Position numbers and translations under genes: made by a program. Below are positions 49,859-59,452 of a stretch of DNA of 59,576 nucleotides, one piece after another; position 1 is the first letter of the stretch, and every line of letters starts with the position of its first letter. Below the pieces are notes generated by a model. That model did not search any database. It worked only from the letters and a program-made list of their open reading frames with translations, and was not told the origin of the DNA. Origin of the DNA: Streptacidiphilus melanogenes (GTDB lineage Bacteria > Actinomycetota > Actinomycetes > Streptomycetales > Streptomycetaceae); NCBI RefSeq assembly GCF_000787835.1, contig NZ_BBPP01000047.1:1-59576 (forward strand), given 5' to 3'.

Positions 49859-51114
49859 GGGGTGCCATTCAGCGAGGAGGATGGTGGCGTCGTCCCTCAG
49901 CCGCTGGTCCTGGTGCGAGAGGATCTGCTGGGTGAGGCGGCGTAGCGCTTCGGGTGCGGGCAGGCCGTCGGCCATGGTGCGGACGACGGTATCGGCCAGC
50001 CGGTCTTCGCCGAACAGTTCGCCGGTGGCCGAGCGGGCTTCGGTGACGCCGTCGGTGAACAGCAGCACGCGGTCGCCGGGCTGCAGATGGGCGGTGTGGA
50101 CCCGTGGCGGTGCCGCTCCGTGTCCGGCCAGGCCCAGTGGCAGGTGCGGGGGACGTTCGAGGGCGCCGGTGACGATGTGGCGGTCGCGGATGAGAAGGGG
50201 GGTGGGGTGGCCGCAGTTGATCCAGTCCAGGCGGCCGGTGACGGTGTCGAGGTCCGCGATGACGCAGGTCAGCAGACGGTCAGGGATCCAGCGGGCCAAG
50301 GTGCCGTCGATCTGGTCAGCGATGTCGGGCAGGCCGCCGCCGGCCCGACGGGTGGAGCGGCAGGCGGCCAGGGCCACGGCGCTGCAGCCGCCTGAGGCGA
50401 GGTCATGGCCCATCGCATCCAGCAGTGTGAGGTGAAGGCGCCTGCTGGCCAGGCTGTGGTCGAAGGCGTCGCCGCCGACCTCGTAAGCTGGTTCCAGGAC
50501 AGCCGTGGAGGTCACCGAGGCGGTTCCGATGGTCCGCGGCGCACGAACGCCCACAACAGCTCCGCCTGAAGCGTCATCGTCCGCCTGCGCACCGTCTGGG
50601 CGAGGACGTCGCTGTAGGCCCGCTTGGTAGCGAGGATCATCGCGGTCAGCGAGGCGAGCGCCTGGCACCGGTCCACCAGGGACTGTTCGAGGGCGGGCGC
50701 AGCCACGCGCAGCACCCCCAGGCGTCCGACGCCGTCCACGAGCGGAAGCCAACCCACCCGGTCGCCACGATCGCCGACCGCGGCGAGCTGCACCGTCTCG
50801 GTCCGGTAGGCCCGCCCGGCGAGTGAGGTGTCCACCGGCAGGGTCTCCAGCACGGGGGCGCAGCCGTCGGCGAGCTGTTGCGCCTGTTCGACGGTGGGCA
50901 GAGCGACCAGCTCACCCTGCTGCATGTCAGCGACATAGACCCATGCCCGCGACAGCCCCAGACGCCGGCCGGCCTCCTGCACAAGCGCGGGAATCTCGCG
51001 CGGGGCCAAGCGATGGGACGCGGCCAGCACGTCGGCGAGGACCTCCCCCAGACCATGGTCCAGCGTCGGCACACATCCGCCCTCCGCCGTCGTCGGCCGC
51101 GGTCGGTCGACCAT
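49850..51114 (-). pseudogene. GAF-SpoIIE (PP2C) phosphatase, split by a frameshift
   Basis: The first part (ATG 51114) is a GAF-like sensor (LGLSRAWVYVADMQQGELVA, GRLGVLRVAAPALEQSLVDR). It then shifts frame within about AELLWAF-VRAPRTIGTASV. The second part is a PP2C catalytic domain: AYEVGGDAFDHSLASRRLHL, LLDAMGHDLASGGCSAVALA, GDRVLLFTDGVTEARSATGE and LRDDATILLAEWHPLR. Joined, they form the usual streptomycete SpoIIE-type phosphatase of about 420 aa, which acts on STAS anti-sigma antagonists. One inserted or deleted base near 50525 separates them. A sequencing error would restore a working gene. Confidence 0.8.
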
Positions 51115-51378
51115 CTCCTCATCATCACGCGGCAGGGCGGACCGCGTCACGACGGCGCGCTGCGTGACCAGGTTCCACGAGAAACTTGGCTCCGACGCGA
51201 CGCGGTGCCCACCGCCGCCCGAATGCGACCTATGTCAGCTCGTCACCGCGCTGGCCCGAGCAGGCCGGCCACCGGGCCTGGACGGGGGTTCCCCTGGTCC
51301 GACGGAACCAACGGCGGCCGGTCCACCAAGCTCGCGGGAGGGCGCCTCCAGGTCAGCGGGGAAGGCGGGGGCGGGCAG

Positions 51379-51879
51379 TTATCCGAAGACGGCGTCTGCG
51401 GCCTTCTTGATCACGCCGGGCTGTTCGGGCCGGTGCGGGGCCCTGGCACGGGCCTCGAGCAGCTGAGCGCCGATGTCCTGCAGTTCCTTACGGCCCAGCG
51501 CGGCGCGGACCTTGGGGAACCAGTCGCCTTCCTCCTCCTCGATGTGGCGGGTGACGGCCTCGATGAGGACGAACGTCTTCGCGTCGTAGCGCTCGTTCTC
51601 CGGGCTCATCAGCGCCAGCTCCTGGCACAGGACGTCGGCCACATGGTGCTCCTCGAAAGACTCCAGGATCTCCGCTCGCAGGTCCGGTACGAGCTCGCTG
51701 ACCCTCGGGTACATCACCTCGTTCTCGATGTAGGTGTGCACGGTCAGCGCTTCAAGGATCTTGTCGGTCAGGTTGGCCCGGGTCGCGTGCGCGTCCGGGC
51801 CCGTCGCCTTGAAGGCCCGGAACAGCTTCCGGATCTCCTTGTGGTCTTCCTTCAGCAACACGATCGCGTCGGTGGACAC
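51379..51879 (-). CDS. Hemerythrin-like protein (third of three)
   Basis: The 166-residue protein (MSTDAIVLLKEDHKEIRKLF, ALTVHTYIENEVMYPRVSEL, ESFEEHHVADVLCQELALMS, VTRHIEEEEGDWFPKVRAAL) has the same HHE set and nearly the same N-terminus and C-terminus (QPGVIKKAADAVFG) as the protein at 40683. This makes them close paralogues. GTG 51879 starts it, with AAAGGGACTGAGGTG just upstream on the coding strand. Confidence 0.92.
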   Translation of the reverse strand: MSTDAIVLLKEDHKEIRKLFRAFKATGPDAHATRANLTDKILEALTVHTYIENEVMYPRVSELVPDLRAEILESFEEHHVADVLCQELALMSPENERYDAKTFVLIEAVTRHIEEEEGDWFPKVRAALGRKELQDIGAQLLEARARAPHRPEQPGVIKKAADAVFG

Positions 51880-52109
51880 CTCAGTCCCTTTCCTTGAGAA
51901 AACTGCTGATGGATGGTCCGCTCAATCGCGCGAGACGGACCGGAGTCCTACTGTCATCGTCATGCCGCCGATCGTGAGCCGCGACCGCGCTGTCCATGCA
52001 AGGTGCAGCACCCTGTATCGGCGGAGGATTGCTTGACACCGGCAGGGGCGATTCAAGGACGCGTAATAGGCGGGAGCCTCGGACCGCAGGCCCCGGAGCA
52101 GGGACGGAT

Positions 52110-52805
52110 TCACAGTGCGTGGCCGGGGTTCAGAGAGGCCGGGTCGGCGAGCAGGCTCGCGTCGAGGAAACCCGCCAACTCTCCGGCGTCGCGGTAGATC
52201 TGCGCCGCGCCTGCGTCTGCGAGCTCCGACCGGCTCCAGCCGCCACTCAGCACGCCGAGACACGGCACTCCTGCCCGGTGCGCGGCCTGAACGTCCCAGG
52301 CGGTGTCGCCGACGAACACCGCGCGCCCGGCGTCGACGCCCGCCTGCGCGAGTGCCTGCTCGACCAGGTCCGGGGCCGGCTTGGCCGCGTCCACCTGGTC
52401 GGCGTGGACCTGGTCGGCGATCGCGTCGTCCGCGTCCAGCACCTTGCGGAGCACCTCGACCTCGCGGGCACCGGCGGAGGTGGCGAGAACGACGGTCCAG
52501 CCGCGCTCCGCGCAGGCCCGCAGGACCTGGGCCGCGCCGGGAAGGGGCTCCAGAGAAGGCCAGTGCACGGCGTACAGGGCTTGGTGCGCGCTGTCCAGTT
52601 CGCCGTCGCCCGCCCGGTCTCGCCCGACGCCCAGGAGGTGGTCGAGGAGTTCGGCGGAGCCGAGCCCGATGGCCCGGTGGACCCGCGCCATGGGTACGAG
52701 ATGTCCGGCCTGGCGCAGGGCCTGCCACCAGGTGACGGTGTGCAGGTAGGAGCTGTCGACGAGGGTTCCGTCGACGTCGAAGAGCGCTGCCGCCGTACTG
52801 GTCAT
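52110..52805 (-). CDS. HAD-family phosphatase
   Basis: The 231-residue protein has all HAD motifs: AALFDVDGTLVDSSYLHTVT, TVVLATSAGAREVEVLRKVL, DQVDAAKPAPDLVEQALAQA and VFVGDTAWDVQAAHRAGVPC. A helical cap lies at residues 20-90 (WWQALRQAGHLVPMARVHRA). It resembles phosphoglycolate or beta-phosphoglucomutase-like phosphatases. The substrate is unknown. ATG 52805 has GGAGCC upstream. Confidence 0.9.
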   Translation of the reverse strand: MTSTAAALFDVDGTLVDSSYLHTVTWWQALRQAGHLVPMARVHRAIGLGSAELLDHLLGVGRDRAGDGELDSAHQALYAVHWPSLEPLPGAAQVLRACAERGWTVVLATSAGAREVEVLRKVLDADDAIADQVHADQVDAAKPAPDLVEQALAQAGVDAGRAVFVGDTAWDVQAAHRAGVPCLGVLSGGWSRSELADAGAAQIYRDAGELAGFLDASLLADPASLNPGHAL

Positions 52806-53059
52806 CGCCGGCTCCTTTTCCGCTCGCACCGCTGGTGGAGTCTTGCGCGTGCCCGGTTTCGCCGCGTCCATTCCTGGCTGCCTGCCCCCTCGGCACCGGT
52901 GGGTGGCAGCCCCATGGCGGCCCGGTCGGTGGCTGGCCGCATGGACGTCGCAGGCAGGGGCATACGCGCCGCCGAGCAGGGTTGCGTGGCCGACTGGGCG
53001 TGCTGGGCGCCGCGGATGGCCGGAGCGACGGCGGCCTCTCACAGGGGGCCTGCAGTCCC

Positions 53060-53215
53060 AGTGCGAGACCACCCAGGTCCGCGAGTACGGCAGCGGCGCG
53101 GCCCTGTTCGGCTACACCAAGCTCTACGGCCAGGTCCCCGGCGGGCAGGCCGAGCTCTGCGCGTCCCGTTCGGAAACACCATGCCGATCAAGGTGCCCGA
53201 CGGGCCGCCGGACGA
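53060..53215 (+). pseudogene. Fragment of a zinc-dependent alcohol dehydrogenase
   Basis: The frame reads YGSGAALFGYTKLYGQVPGG-QAEL and continues, after a one-base shift, as RVPFGNTMPIKVPDGPPDD. GYTKLYGQVPGGQAEYLRVP is a conserved stretch of the glutathione-dependent formaldehyde dehydrogenase-like zinc enzymes. Neither the zinc-site nor the NAD-fold sequence is present. It is a short leftover, joined directly to the Rho-N-like fragment that follows. Confidence 0.6.
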
Positions 53216-53229
53216 CCACGACTGCGGCG

Positions 53230-53445
53230 GCCACGAAAACGACGCGCACCCCGAAACCCGACGCGGATACCGCCAACTCGCACCGCACCCTCAAAAGGAG
53301 GGCAGCAGCGAAAACGCGGCCCGGCCCCACCGCGGTGGAAGACCTCGACAAGCTGACCAAGGCCGAACTGTACAAGCGCGCCACCGACCTGGGCATCACC
53401 CACCGCTCGCGCGCTCATGACCGCCCCTCCCGCGAAGAGCGATGA
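53230..53445 (+). pseudogene. Rho-N-like tail fragment
   Basis: The frame contains AVEDLDKLTKAELYKRATDL and GITHRSRAHDRPSREER. The helical LTKAELYKRATDLGI pattern matches the C-terminal motif of the plasmid-stabilisation-type protein at 47319, but the last dozen residues have slipped out of frame. No start with a ribosome site is present. Probably a fragment of a related gene. Confidence 0.4.
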
Positions 53446-53453
53446 CAGCTCGG

Positions 53454-53834
53454 TCAGCGTGGGTCCGACGTGGGCGGCGGGCCGGGTACCAGCTCGGTCA
53501 GGGCGGCGTGCAGGTCGGGGTGGATGTGGAACAGTCCGGTGGCGTCGGTGAGCTCCAGTACGCGGGCGGTCGCCGCAGGCACAGCGACCAGGTGGACGGG
53601 CATGCCGAGGGGTTCGGCGCGCAGGCGCAGGCCGAGCAGGGCGTTCAGGGCAGTGGAGCTGAAGAAAGTCACCTGGGACAGGTCAACGACGACGGCGTGG
53701 AAGTCGGCGAGGGGCTTGTCGAAGGCGAGGACGTCCTTGGTGTCGAAGTCGAGGTCGCCGGCCAGGCGGTAGAGCAGCACGCCGCCGGTGTCCTCTGCGG
53801 TGCAGCGGGGCTGGGACTCCGGCTTGCCGTCCAT
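53454..53834 (-). CDS. STAS-domain anti-sigma-factor antagonist
   Basis: The 126-residue protein has a STAS domain: VLLYRLAGDLDFDTKDVLAF, FHAVVVDLSQVTFFSSTALN (the phosphorylatable Ser motif SSTALN) and LRAEPLGMPVHLVAVPAATA. ATG 53834 overlaps the upstream stop as TGATG. It would be dephosphorylated by SpoIIE-type phosphatases and release a sigma factor from its HATPase partner. Confidence 0.88.
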   Translation of the reverse strand: MDGKPESQPRCTAEDTGGVLLYRLAGDLDFDTKDVLAFDKPLADFHAVVVDLSQVTFFSSTALNALLGLRLRAEPLGMPVHLVAVPAATARVLELTDATGLFHIHPDLHAALTELVPGPPPTSDPR

Positions 53835-54073
53835 CACGCCGCCTGCGGGCTGATCGGGGCCGGCCGGAGCGCGAGCGCGGCGGCGGTGTCCTGCAGGGCG
53901 TGCCACAGGTCGAGGGCGTGGCCGTGCTCGTAGGTGAGCGCTGCCGCGTCCGGGTGGCTCTCGGCCAGCGTCAGGTAGGCGTCGATGGCCTCCAGGGCTT
54001 GGTCGACGGAGCGGGGCGCGTTCCCGTATCGGCGCAGTAGCGCGGTCAACGCGTTCAGTTCATCCCTGGTCAC
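53834..54073 (-). CDS. Small helical protein coupled to STAS
   Basis: The GTG at 54073 starts a 79-residue protein (MTRDELNALTALLRRYGNAP, SVDQALEAIDAYLTLAESHP, EHGHALDLWHALQDTAAALA), entirely alpha-helical and without a known domain. It is translationally coupled to the STAS gene, so the two may act together. Function unknown. Confidence 0.65.
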   Translation of the reverse strand: MTRDELNALTALLRRYGNAPRSVDQALEAIDAYLTLAESHPDAAALTYEHGHALDLWHALQDTAAALALRPAPISPQAA

Positions 54074-54227
54074 AGCGCCACCCCGCTTCGCGACATTCGA
54101 CACCCGGCAGGCGCGGCCCATCCGGATTGTGCCTCTTAAGGATCGCCCCCGATTCAAGGGGTGTCAACCGTTGCATGAAACTGGTGTCGTGTTTGCTGTA
54201 GCACGTGTTCCGGAGGATCCTGGCAGT

Positions 54228-54536
54228 ATGGAACCGGCTCCCGCCCCCAGAGCTGCGCAGTGGACGTTCCTGACCAACCATGCCCGGGTCCTGGTCCAGA
54301 TCGCCCGCGACCCGGGTGTCCGGGTGCGTGACATCGCCTCGCGCTGCCTGCTGACAGAGCGGGCCGTGCTGCGCATCATCGCCGACCTGGAAGCGGCCGG
54401 CTATCTCTCCCACACCCGGGCGGGTCGCCACAACCGCTACCGACTCGTGCCCGAAACGAAGCTGCGCCACCCCACCGACGCCGGCCCCACCGTCGCCGAA
54501 CTCCTCTCCACGCTCACCGCTCGCCCGGCCCCCTAA
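54228..54536 (+). CDS. Winged-helix (MarR/ArsR-like) regulator
   Basis: The 102-residue protein is a single winged helix-turn-helix: WTFLTNHARVLVQIARDPGV, RVRDIASRCLLTERAVLRII and ADLEAAGYLSHTRAGRHNRY. ATG 54228 has CGGAGGA at 54211. It is divergent from the STAS/helical pair, so it may control it. The 150 bases between them contain no obvious palindrome. Confidence 0.85.
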   Translation: MEPAPAPRAAQWTFLTNHARVLVQIARDPGVRVRDIASRCLLTERAVLRIIADLEAAGYLSHTRAGRHNRYRLVPETKLRHPTDAGPTVAELLSTLTARPAP

Positions 54537-54681
54537 CCCCTCGCCCCGTAGAGCACCATTCTCCCGTTGGATCCGGTCCTGGTTCCGGCGCGGGCCGTCG
54601 CACCGCACGGCATCAACAGCGGGCCTCGTGCCGAAGACACTGAGCGGGGACTACAGACGAGGACAGGTCCGGAGGAGTGGA

Positions 54682-54921
54682 ATGAGTGCTTTCGAGCTGC
54701 GCGCCGAGCACCGGCCCGCCGAGATCGGACGGCAGGTGCGCTGCTGGCACATCGCCCAAGCCCGCCATCCGAGTGGCCTGGGCCGACGCCTGCTCACCCC
54801 CTGTGCGGACGCGCTGCCGATCACCGCGGCCGCGAGCATCACCCCGCAGCTGCGCTGCGGGGGCTGCTGGCGCTTGCACGGCCACGCGACCGCGCTCGCG
54901 CAGGGGCGAACCGGAGGCTGA
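54682..54921 (+). CDS. Small Cys-rich hypothetical, 79 aa
   Basis: ATG 54682 has GGAGGAG in front. The product MSAFELRAEHRPAEIGRQVR then CWHIAQARHPSGLGRR and ADALPITAAASITPQLRCGG-CWRLHG has Cys at three places, which could bind a metal. Not recognised. The ribosome site and codon bias support coding. Confidence 0.5.
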   Translation: MSAFELRAEHRPAEIGRQVRCWHIAQARHPSGLGRRLLTPCADALPITAAASITPQLRCGGCWRLHGHATALAQGRTGG

Positions 54922-55104
54922 AGGCCGCCGCCTCCTCGCCCCCCGGCACCGGCCCGGCCGACTGCGCCTGCGGCCTGCCCTGTGGCTGCGGCCGCTGGTG
55001 ACTTTTGCGTTCCGCGCCGCCAGCCCGGTCCGGGGGCCCGTTGCGCCGTGGCACCTGCGGCGCGGGCCGGTCAACAGGTGACGAAATCGCGTTGGCCGGA
55101 GACG

Positions 55105-55578
55105 TCACCGGTCGATTCGGCCGTAGCGCGGGATGCGGACCGGGACCTCCGCCCAGACGGCCTTGCCGCCGTGGTGCTGGGTGCTGCCCCAGGTGGACAG
55201 CCGGGTCAGGATGTGCAGGCCGTGACCCCGCGGCTGCTCGGGCCGGTGGGGCAGGACAGGTTGGGGGAGGTGATGAGGAGCGGCGTCCGCCACGGTGATC
55301 CGCAGACGCCGGCCGACGGGATCGAGGTCCAGGCGCAGCTCACGCGCGCCACCGCCGTGCTGTTCTGCATTGTCCAGCAATTCGGTCGCCACCAGCATGG
55401 CGTCGTCGGCGCGTTCGTGGTCGCCGCCGATCTCGGCCAAGCCCAGGTGCCACTCGGCCAGCGCATGGCGGACGAACTCCATGCCTTCGGTCACGGCCAG
55501 CCGCCGGCGACCGGTCGCCGGGAAGAAGATCCGCCGGTGGAAGTACGACGACAGGTTGGGGGCCGGAGTGCTGCTCAT
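55105..55578 (-). CDS. RsbW-like ATP-binding (HATPase) protein
   Basis: The 157-residue protein has the anti-sigma HATPase fold: EGMEFVRHALAEWHLGLAEI, AMLVATELLDNAEQHGGGAR (N-box) and PEQPRGHGLHILTRLSTWGS (G2 box). Such proteins are serine kinases of STAS antagonists or anti-sigma factors. ATG 55578 overlaps the STAS stop as ATGA. Confidence 0.9.
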   Translation of the reverse strand: MSSTPAPNLSSYFHRRIFFPATGRRRLAVTEGMEFVRHALAEWHLGLAEIGGDHERADDAMLVATELLDNAEQHGGGARELRLDLDPVGRRLRITVADAAPHHLPQPVLPHRPEQPRGHGLHILTRLSTWGSTQHHGGKAVWAEVPVRIPRYGRIDR

Positions 55579-55964
55579 GACCGGTTCCAGGATGATCGTG
55601 CCGATGGGACGCTGTGCGCCTGCCCGCCGGCCCGGTGTCCACACCTACAGGTGGCCGCCGGCCGGCGGCGGCCGTCGTCCACCGCGAGCTCGTGGCGCGG
55701 GTAGACGCGGAACAACTGGTCCGCGTCGGTGAGGTCCAGCAGCCGCTCCACCTGCCGGCTGGGCGCGACCACGGCCAGCGGCACCTCGTGCTCGGCCAGC
55801 GCCTGCACACCCAGCAGCAGGTTCAGCGCCGCCGAGCCGCAGAACGTCACCTCGCGCATGTCCACGCAGACCACGCGCGGCCGCGACTCCGCCGCCCGCC
55901 AGAACGCCACCTGGGCCTGCGGGCAGGTGTGCATGTCCAGGTCGCCGGCCAGTGAGCACACCAC
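55575..55964 (-). CDS. STAS-domain protein, N-terminus possibly frameshifted
   Basis: The frame from GTG 55964 gives VCSLAGDLDMHTCPQAQVAF, RVVCVDMREVTFCGSAALNL and LTDADQLFRVYPRHELAVDD. The STAS Ser-containing loop is CGSAALN. The sequence just upstream (SVVDPPSGAGPLLPLLKVEC, starting at 56046) looks like the true N-terminus but is in another frame, with the shift near 55965 (GTGGTGTG). Either translation starts internally or one base is missing. It is coupled to the HATPase gene. Confidence 0.7.
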   Translation of the reverse strand: MVCSLAGDLDMHTCPQAQVAFWRAAESRPRVVCVDMREVTFCGSAALNLLLGVQALAEHEVPLAVVAPSRQVERLLDLTDADQLFRVYPRHELAVDDGRRRPAATCRCGHRAGGQAHSVPSARSSWNRS

Positions 55965-56046
55965 CGAAGCCCGACACCTGGCTGCATTCCACCTTCAACA
56001 AGGGCAGCAGCGGCCCCGCGCCCGACGGAGGATCGACAACGCTCAT

Positions 56047-56984
56047 CGTTCTCCCCCTAAAGACTCAGCGCCTGACAAGACATGACGTCCAGTACCAGGC
56101 TGAGCCCGATGTCACCGGCCCACCCCCGAGGCAGGCTGCCCCAACCCCGGAAGCGTTGTCACGAGCCGGGGACGGCGCCGGTGTAGACGAGTTCGGCGGT
56201 CGCGTGCTGAGCGCGTCACAGGTGGGCGGCCACCTCCTCGATGCCGGCGATCGCCTCGCCGAGCTCCGCGGCGATGCGACCTTGGACCCGGCTGGGAGCC
56301 GGCGGACCGAAGGGACAGCAAGCTGGTCGCGGGGCATCGCGTTGATCGGCGCGGGTCACATCGGATGGGACAACCCGCCCGTGACGGGGGTGCACGGGCA
56401 GGCTGTCCAGGCCGCGGCTCTGCGGTCCTGCGGCCACTCCGGTCTGAGGTCCGGAGCAAATGCCATGGTAGGGCAGTCCGGGTCCAACGTATCTGGCTGA
56501 ACCAGGAGTCCACTCGCTCGGTTGATGTCCCAGCGCGGGGCCGCAGAGCTATACAGCCCGCCCACGCCCTCTGATGCGTGGGCGGGCTGTGCCGGCCGTG
56601 GACGGTGCGCCATCATCGGGCCGTGGGCTCCGGGTTGAGGTCCGGAGTGCCATCCATCGTAGATGGGACTGATGGTGCTAAGCGCAGGCTCACTCCGACG
56701 CCGGTCGGATTCACACTACTGGCGGAGTGCGCCGGTCACGCCTCCCGCCGGGCTTCGTTTTCGCCACAGCCGGGCCTGTGCGCCAAGGCCGGCACGGCTG
56801 GCATGTCGGCCTTGGCCTGCCTGGGCGTCCTCCACTGAGCCGTCGACATCGTGCGCCGCGGTTCGAGGGTGGAGACTTGTGCCTGGGTGCGCTGTCGCGG
56901 ATCGTGTCCGTCAGGTGCGTGCCTGCTCCGTGAAGGGGACCAGGTCGATGCCGATGGCCTGGCCGGCGCCGAGGTGCGCGGTCA
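56047..56984. other. Long gene-poor stretch with one terminator
   Basis: No frame has a convincing family. A minus frame ends RIAAELGEAIAGIEEVAAHL at 56216, possibly the tail of a lost gene. A strong hairpin lies at 56553-56590. The rest is Arg/Pro-rich in all frames. Confidence 0.4.
56553..56590. terminator. Strong bidirectional hairpin terminator
   Basis: ACAGCCCGCCCACGC (56553-56567) is the exact complement of GCGTGGGCGGGCTGT (56576-56590) around an 8-base loop. This is the longest perfect stem in the window. No gene ends within 400 bases on either side in a recognisable frame, so its partner gene may have been lost. Confidence 0.75.
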
Positions 56985-57146
56985 TTACGCGCCGCTGCGC
57001 CGAGGGGGCTGGCTGCCTTCCTGATCCTCGTCCCTGGCCTTCTCCCGTACGTCATGGGGGGTTGGGGCCACAATATCGCGCTGTTCGGCGGAGCGGTCGC
57101 GGGTTTCGTCGTCGGGGGCTTGGGGGTCGTGGTCCGGTGTGGTCAT
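56985..57146 (-). CDS. Small acidic hypothetical downstream of catalase
   Basis: ATG 57146 has GAGAGGAG upstream. The 53-residue product (MTTPDHDPQAPDDETRDRSA, EQRDIVAPTPHDVREKARDE) is almost entirely charged and Pro-rich, without a domain. It is likely disordered and in the same transcript as catalase, 78 bases after its stop. Confidence 0.55.
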   Translation of the reverse strand: MTTPDHDPQAPDDETRDRSAEQRDIVAPTPHDVREKARDEDQEGSQPPRRSGA

Positions 57147-57223
57147 CGAAGGCTCCTCTCGCCTTGGATCGCGTTTGCCGTACGCCGCTTGCTGCGGCGT
57201 GGAGATCGCCGGTGGCTGGGCGG

Positions 57224-58741
57224 TCACGCCTTGTGCTGCATGGCTGTCCGGGCCGAATTGGCCTGCTGGTCGGCCTTGGGGTCCTTCTCCCCCGCCTTGG
57301 CCTGGACGCCTTCCCGGATGCGCCGGCCGACCTCGGGGTCGATGTTCGCCCAGTACGCGAAGGCGCGCTGCAGGACGGGCTCGCTGACGCCGTTCAGCAG
57401 GTGGCCCACGACGTTGTCCACCAGCCGCGTGCGGGCGTCGTCGTTCATGACCTCGCGGACCAGGGTGCCCGCCTGGCTCCAGTCGTCGTCCTCCGGGTGG
57501 TCCACGTAGGCGGCGCGGGTGATCTCCCCGCTGACCTCCCAGCTCGGCAGCGGGCCCGAGGCCGACGAGTCCGCCGCCGGACCATCCTTCGAGTTGGGCG
57601 CGTACACAGGATCAGCGACCTTGCGGTACGCCATCGCCCCGTCCTTGGAGTACGAGTGCACCGGTACCGCCGGCGCGTTGACCGGCAGTTGCTGGTAGTT
57701 GGCGCCGATGCGGTAGCGGTGCGCGTCCGCGTAGGCGAACAACCGCGCCAGCAGCATGCGGTCCGGGCTCGGCCCGATCCCGGGCACGAAGTTGTTGGGC
57801 TGGAACGCCGCCTGCTCGATCGCGGCGTGGTGGTCGGTAGGGTTGCGGTCCAGTGTGAGCCGCCCGACCTCGATCAGCGGATAGTCTCCATGCGGCCATA
57901 TCTTGGTCAGGTCGAACGGGTTGAACCGATATGCCGCGGCGTCCTCGTAGGGCATGACCTGCACGAACATCGTCCAGGAAGGGTATTCGCCGTCGCGGAT
58001 GTGCTCGAACAGGTCACGCGTGTGGTAGTCGGTGTCGACCGAAGCCATCTGGTCGGCCTCGTCCTGGGTGAAGCACTCGATGCCCTGGTCGGTCTTGAAG
58101 TGGTACTTCACCCACGACCGCTGTCCCTGATCGTTGATCCACATGTACGTGTGGGAGCTGTAGCCGTTCATGTGCCGCCAGGTCCGCGGAATCCCGCGGT
58201 CTCCCATCAGCCAGGTCACCTGGTGGGCAGTCTCGGGCGAGAGCGTCCAGAAGTCCCACTGCATGTCGTGGTCGCGCAGGTTGTTGTCGGCACGGCGCTT
58301 CTGGGAACGGATGAAGTGCTGGAACTTCATCGGGTCCTTCACGAAGAACACCGGGGTGTCGTTGCCGACCATGTCGTAGTTGCCCTGCGAGGTGTAGAAC
58401 TTCAGCGCGAACCCGCGCGGGTCGCGCCAGGTGTCCGGGCTTCCGCGCTCCCCGGCCACGGTCGAGAACCGGGCCAGCACCTCCGTGCGCGTGCCCGGCT
58501 GGAAGAGGGCCGCCTTCGTGTACGCGGTCACATCACCGGTGACCTCGAAGTGCCCGAACGCGCCGCTGCCCTTGGCGTGAGGCTGACGTTCCGGGATCCG
58601 CTCCCGGTTGAACTGGGCCATCTGCTCGATCAGGTACGCGTCCTGCAACAGGACCGGTCCAGCGGGTCCCGCCGTCAGCGAGTGCTCATCACTCTCGACG
58701 GGCGCGCCCGAATCGGTGGTAGTGGCCGGAACTTCAGTCAT
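57224..58741 (-). CDS. katA: Monofunctional heme catalase
   Basis: The 505-residue protein has the small-subunit catalase landmarks: [20 protein letters not shown] (active His), [40 protein letters not shown] (active Asn), EGHE-less but typical [18 protein letters not shown], and the proximal heme Tyr in [19 protein letters not shown]. It breaks down hydrogen peroxide in the cytoplasm. The 25-residue N-terminal extension is hydrophilic. ATG 58741 has GGAGGCAGG upstream on the coding strand. Confidence 0.95.
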   Translation of the reverse strand: MTEVPATTTDSGAPVESDEHSLTAGPAGPVLLQDAYLIEQMAQFNRERIPERQPHAKGSGAFGHFEVTGDVTAYTKAALFQPGTRTEVLARFSTVAGERGSPDTWRDPRGFALKFYTSQGNYDMVGNDTPVFFVKDPMKFQHFIRSQKRRADNNLRDHDMQWDFWTLSPETAHQVTWLMGDRGIPRTWRHMNGYSSHTYMWINDQGQRSWVKYHFKTDQGIECFTQDEADQMASVDTDYHTRDLFEHIRDGEYPSWTMFVQVMPYEDAAAYRFNPFDLTKIWPHGDYPLIEVGRLTLDRNPTDHHAAIEQAAFQPNNFVPGIGPSPDRMLLARLFAYADAHRYRIGANYQQLPVNAPAVPVHSYSKDGAMAYRKVADPVYAPNSKDGPAADSSASGPLPSWEVSGEITRAAYVDHPEDDDWSQAGTLVREVMNDDARTRLVDNVVGHLLNGVSEPVLQRAFAYWANIDPEVGRRIREGVQAKAGEKDPKADQQANSARTAMQHKA

Positions 58742-59452
58742 GCGTCCTGCCTCCCGAGACTGCGAGGGACGGTGTTCGAACGTGGCGTTCGGACCTTACG
58801 GGTATCTCGCGCCTGCCCCGTCCGCCCCATCCAAACCGGACTCGGCGCAGACCGCAGCCTGGATTGACCGCGCCCGCTCTTTGGCGCTTCCTGGCACGCA
58901 ATGCCTGCGACCCATACAGAGCCGTTCGCTGGTGTGGACGTTCACTTCAACCCGTCTAACGTTCGAGGTGCTGAACCGGGGCTGCGGAGCCCGTTGCGTT
59001 CGGTTCCGTAACGCCGTCGTTCACGCACCTGCCGCACGGCAATGGGAATTCGCTCACGGAACTGCCGTCATGCCCAATCAGCACGAGAACCGACACCGCG
59101 CCATCGTCAGCCCCGACCGCGCCGCCTCAAGGACTCTCGACACCCAGGCCTCACCCGGCGGCCAGCAGTACCGGACGCCACCGAGAGGTTGCCGGAAACG
59201 GAACTCGCCTGGCTCGCCTCGCTCGCCATGACCCGCGCCACCAGCTCGCAGGCCCTCGGTCTGCACGGGCCAACGCGGTGGTGTTCGCCCACCCGGTAGG
59301 TCCCGGGTCGGCCCCAGCCCTCCGCGACGGTGGTCCTCATATCCCGTAGCAGGCGCTGGCCGAGGGTTTGGCCGTTCATCAGTGCCTGACGGAAGGGGAC
59401 AGGTCCCGGATGCTGGAGACGATGGGGCCGGGCGGCGTGACATGCTCGTTGC
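58742..59452. other. Catalase upstream region and unassigned DNA
   Basis: The first 150 bases should contain the catalase promoter and any redox-regulator (FurA or OxyR type) operator, but I see no clear palindrome. A short plus frame (LPETELAWLASLAMTRATSS, about 59190-59300) has no start and no recognised family. Confidence 0.35.

Noticed and set aside
56663-58867. 734-codon plus-strand frame opposite catalase
   Set aside because: It mirrors the catalase gene, whose heme and active-site motifs are unmistakable. Its own sequence is Val/Arg-rich shadow.
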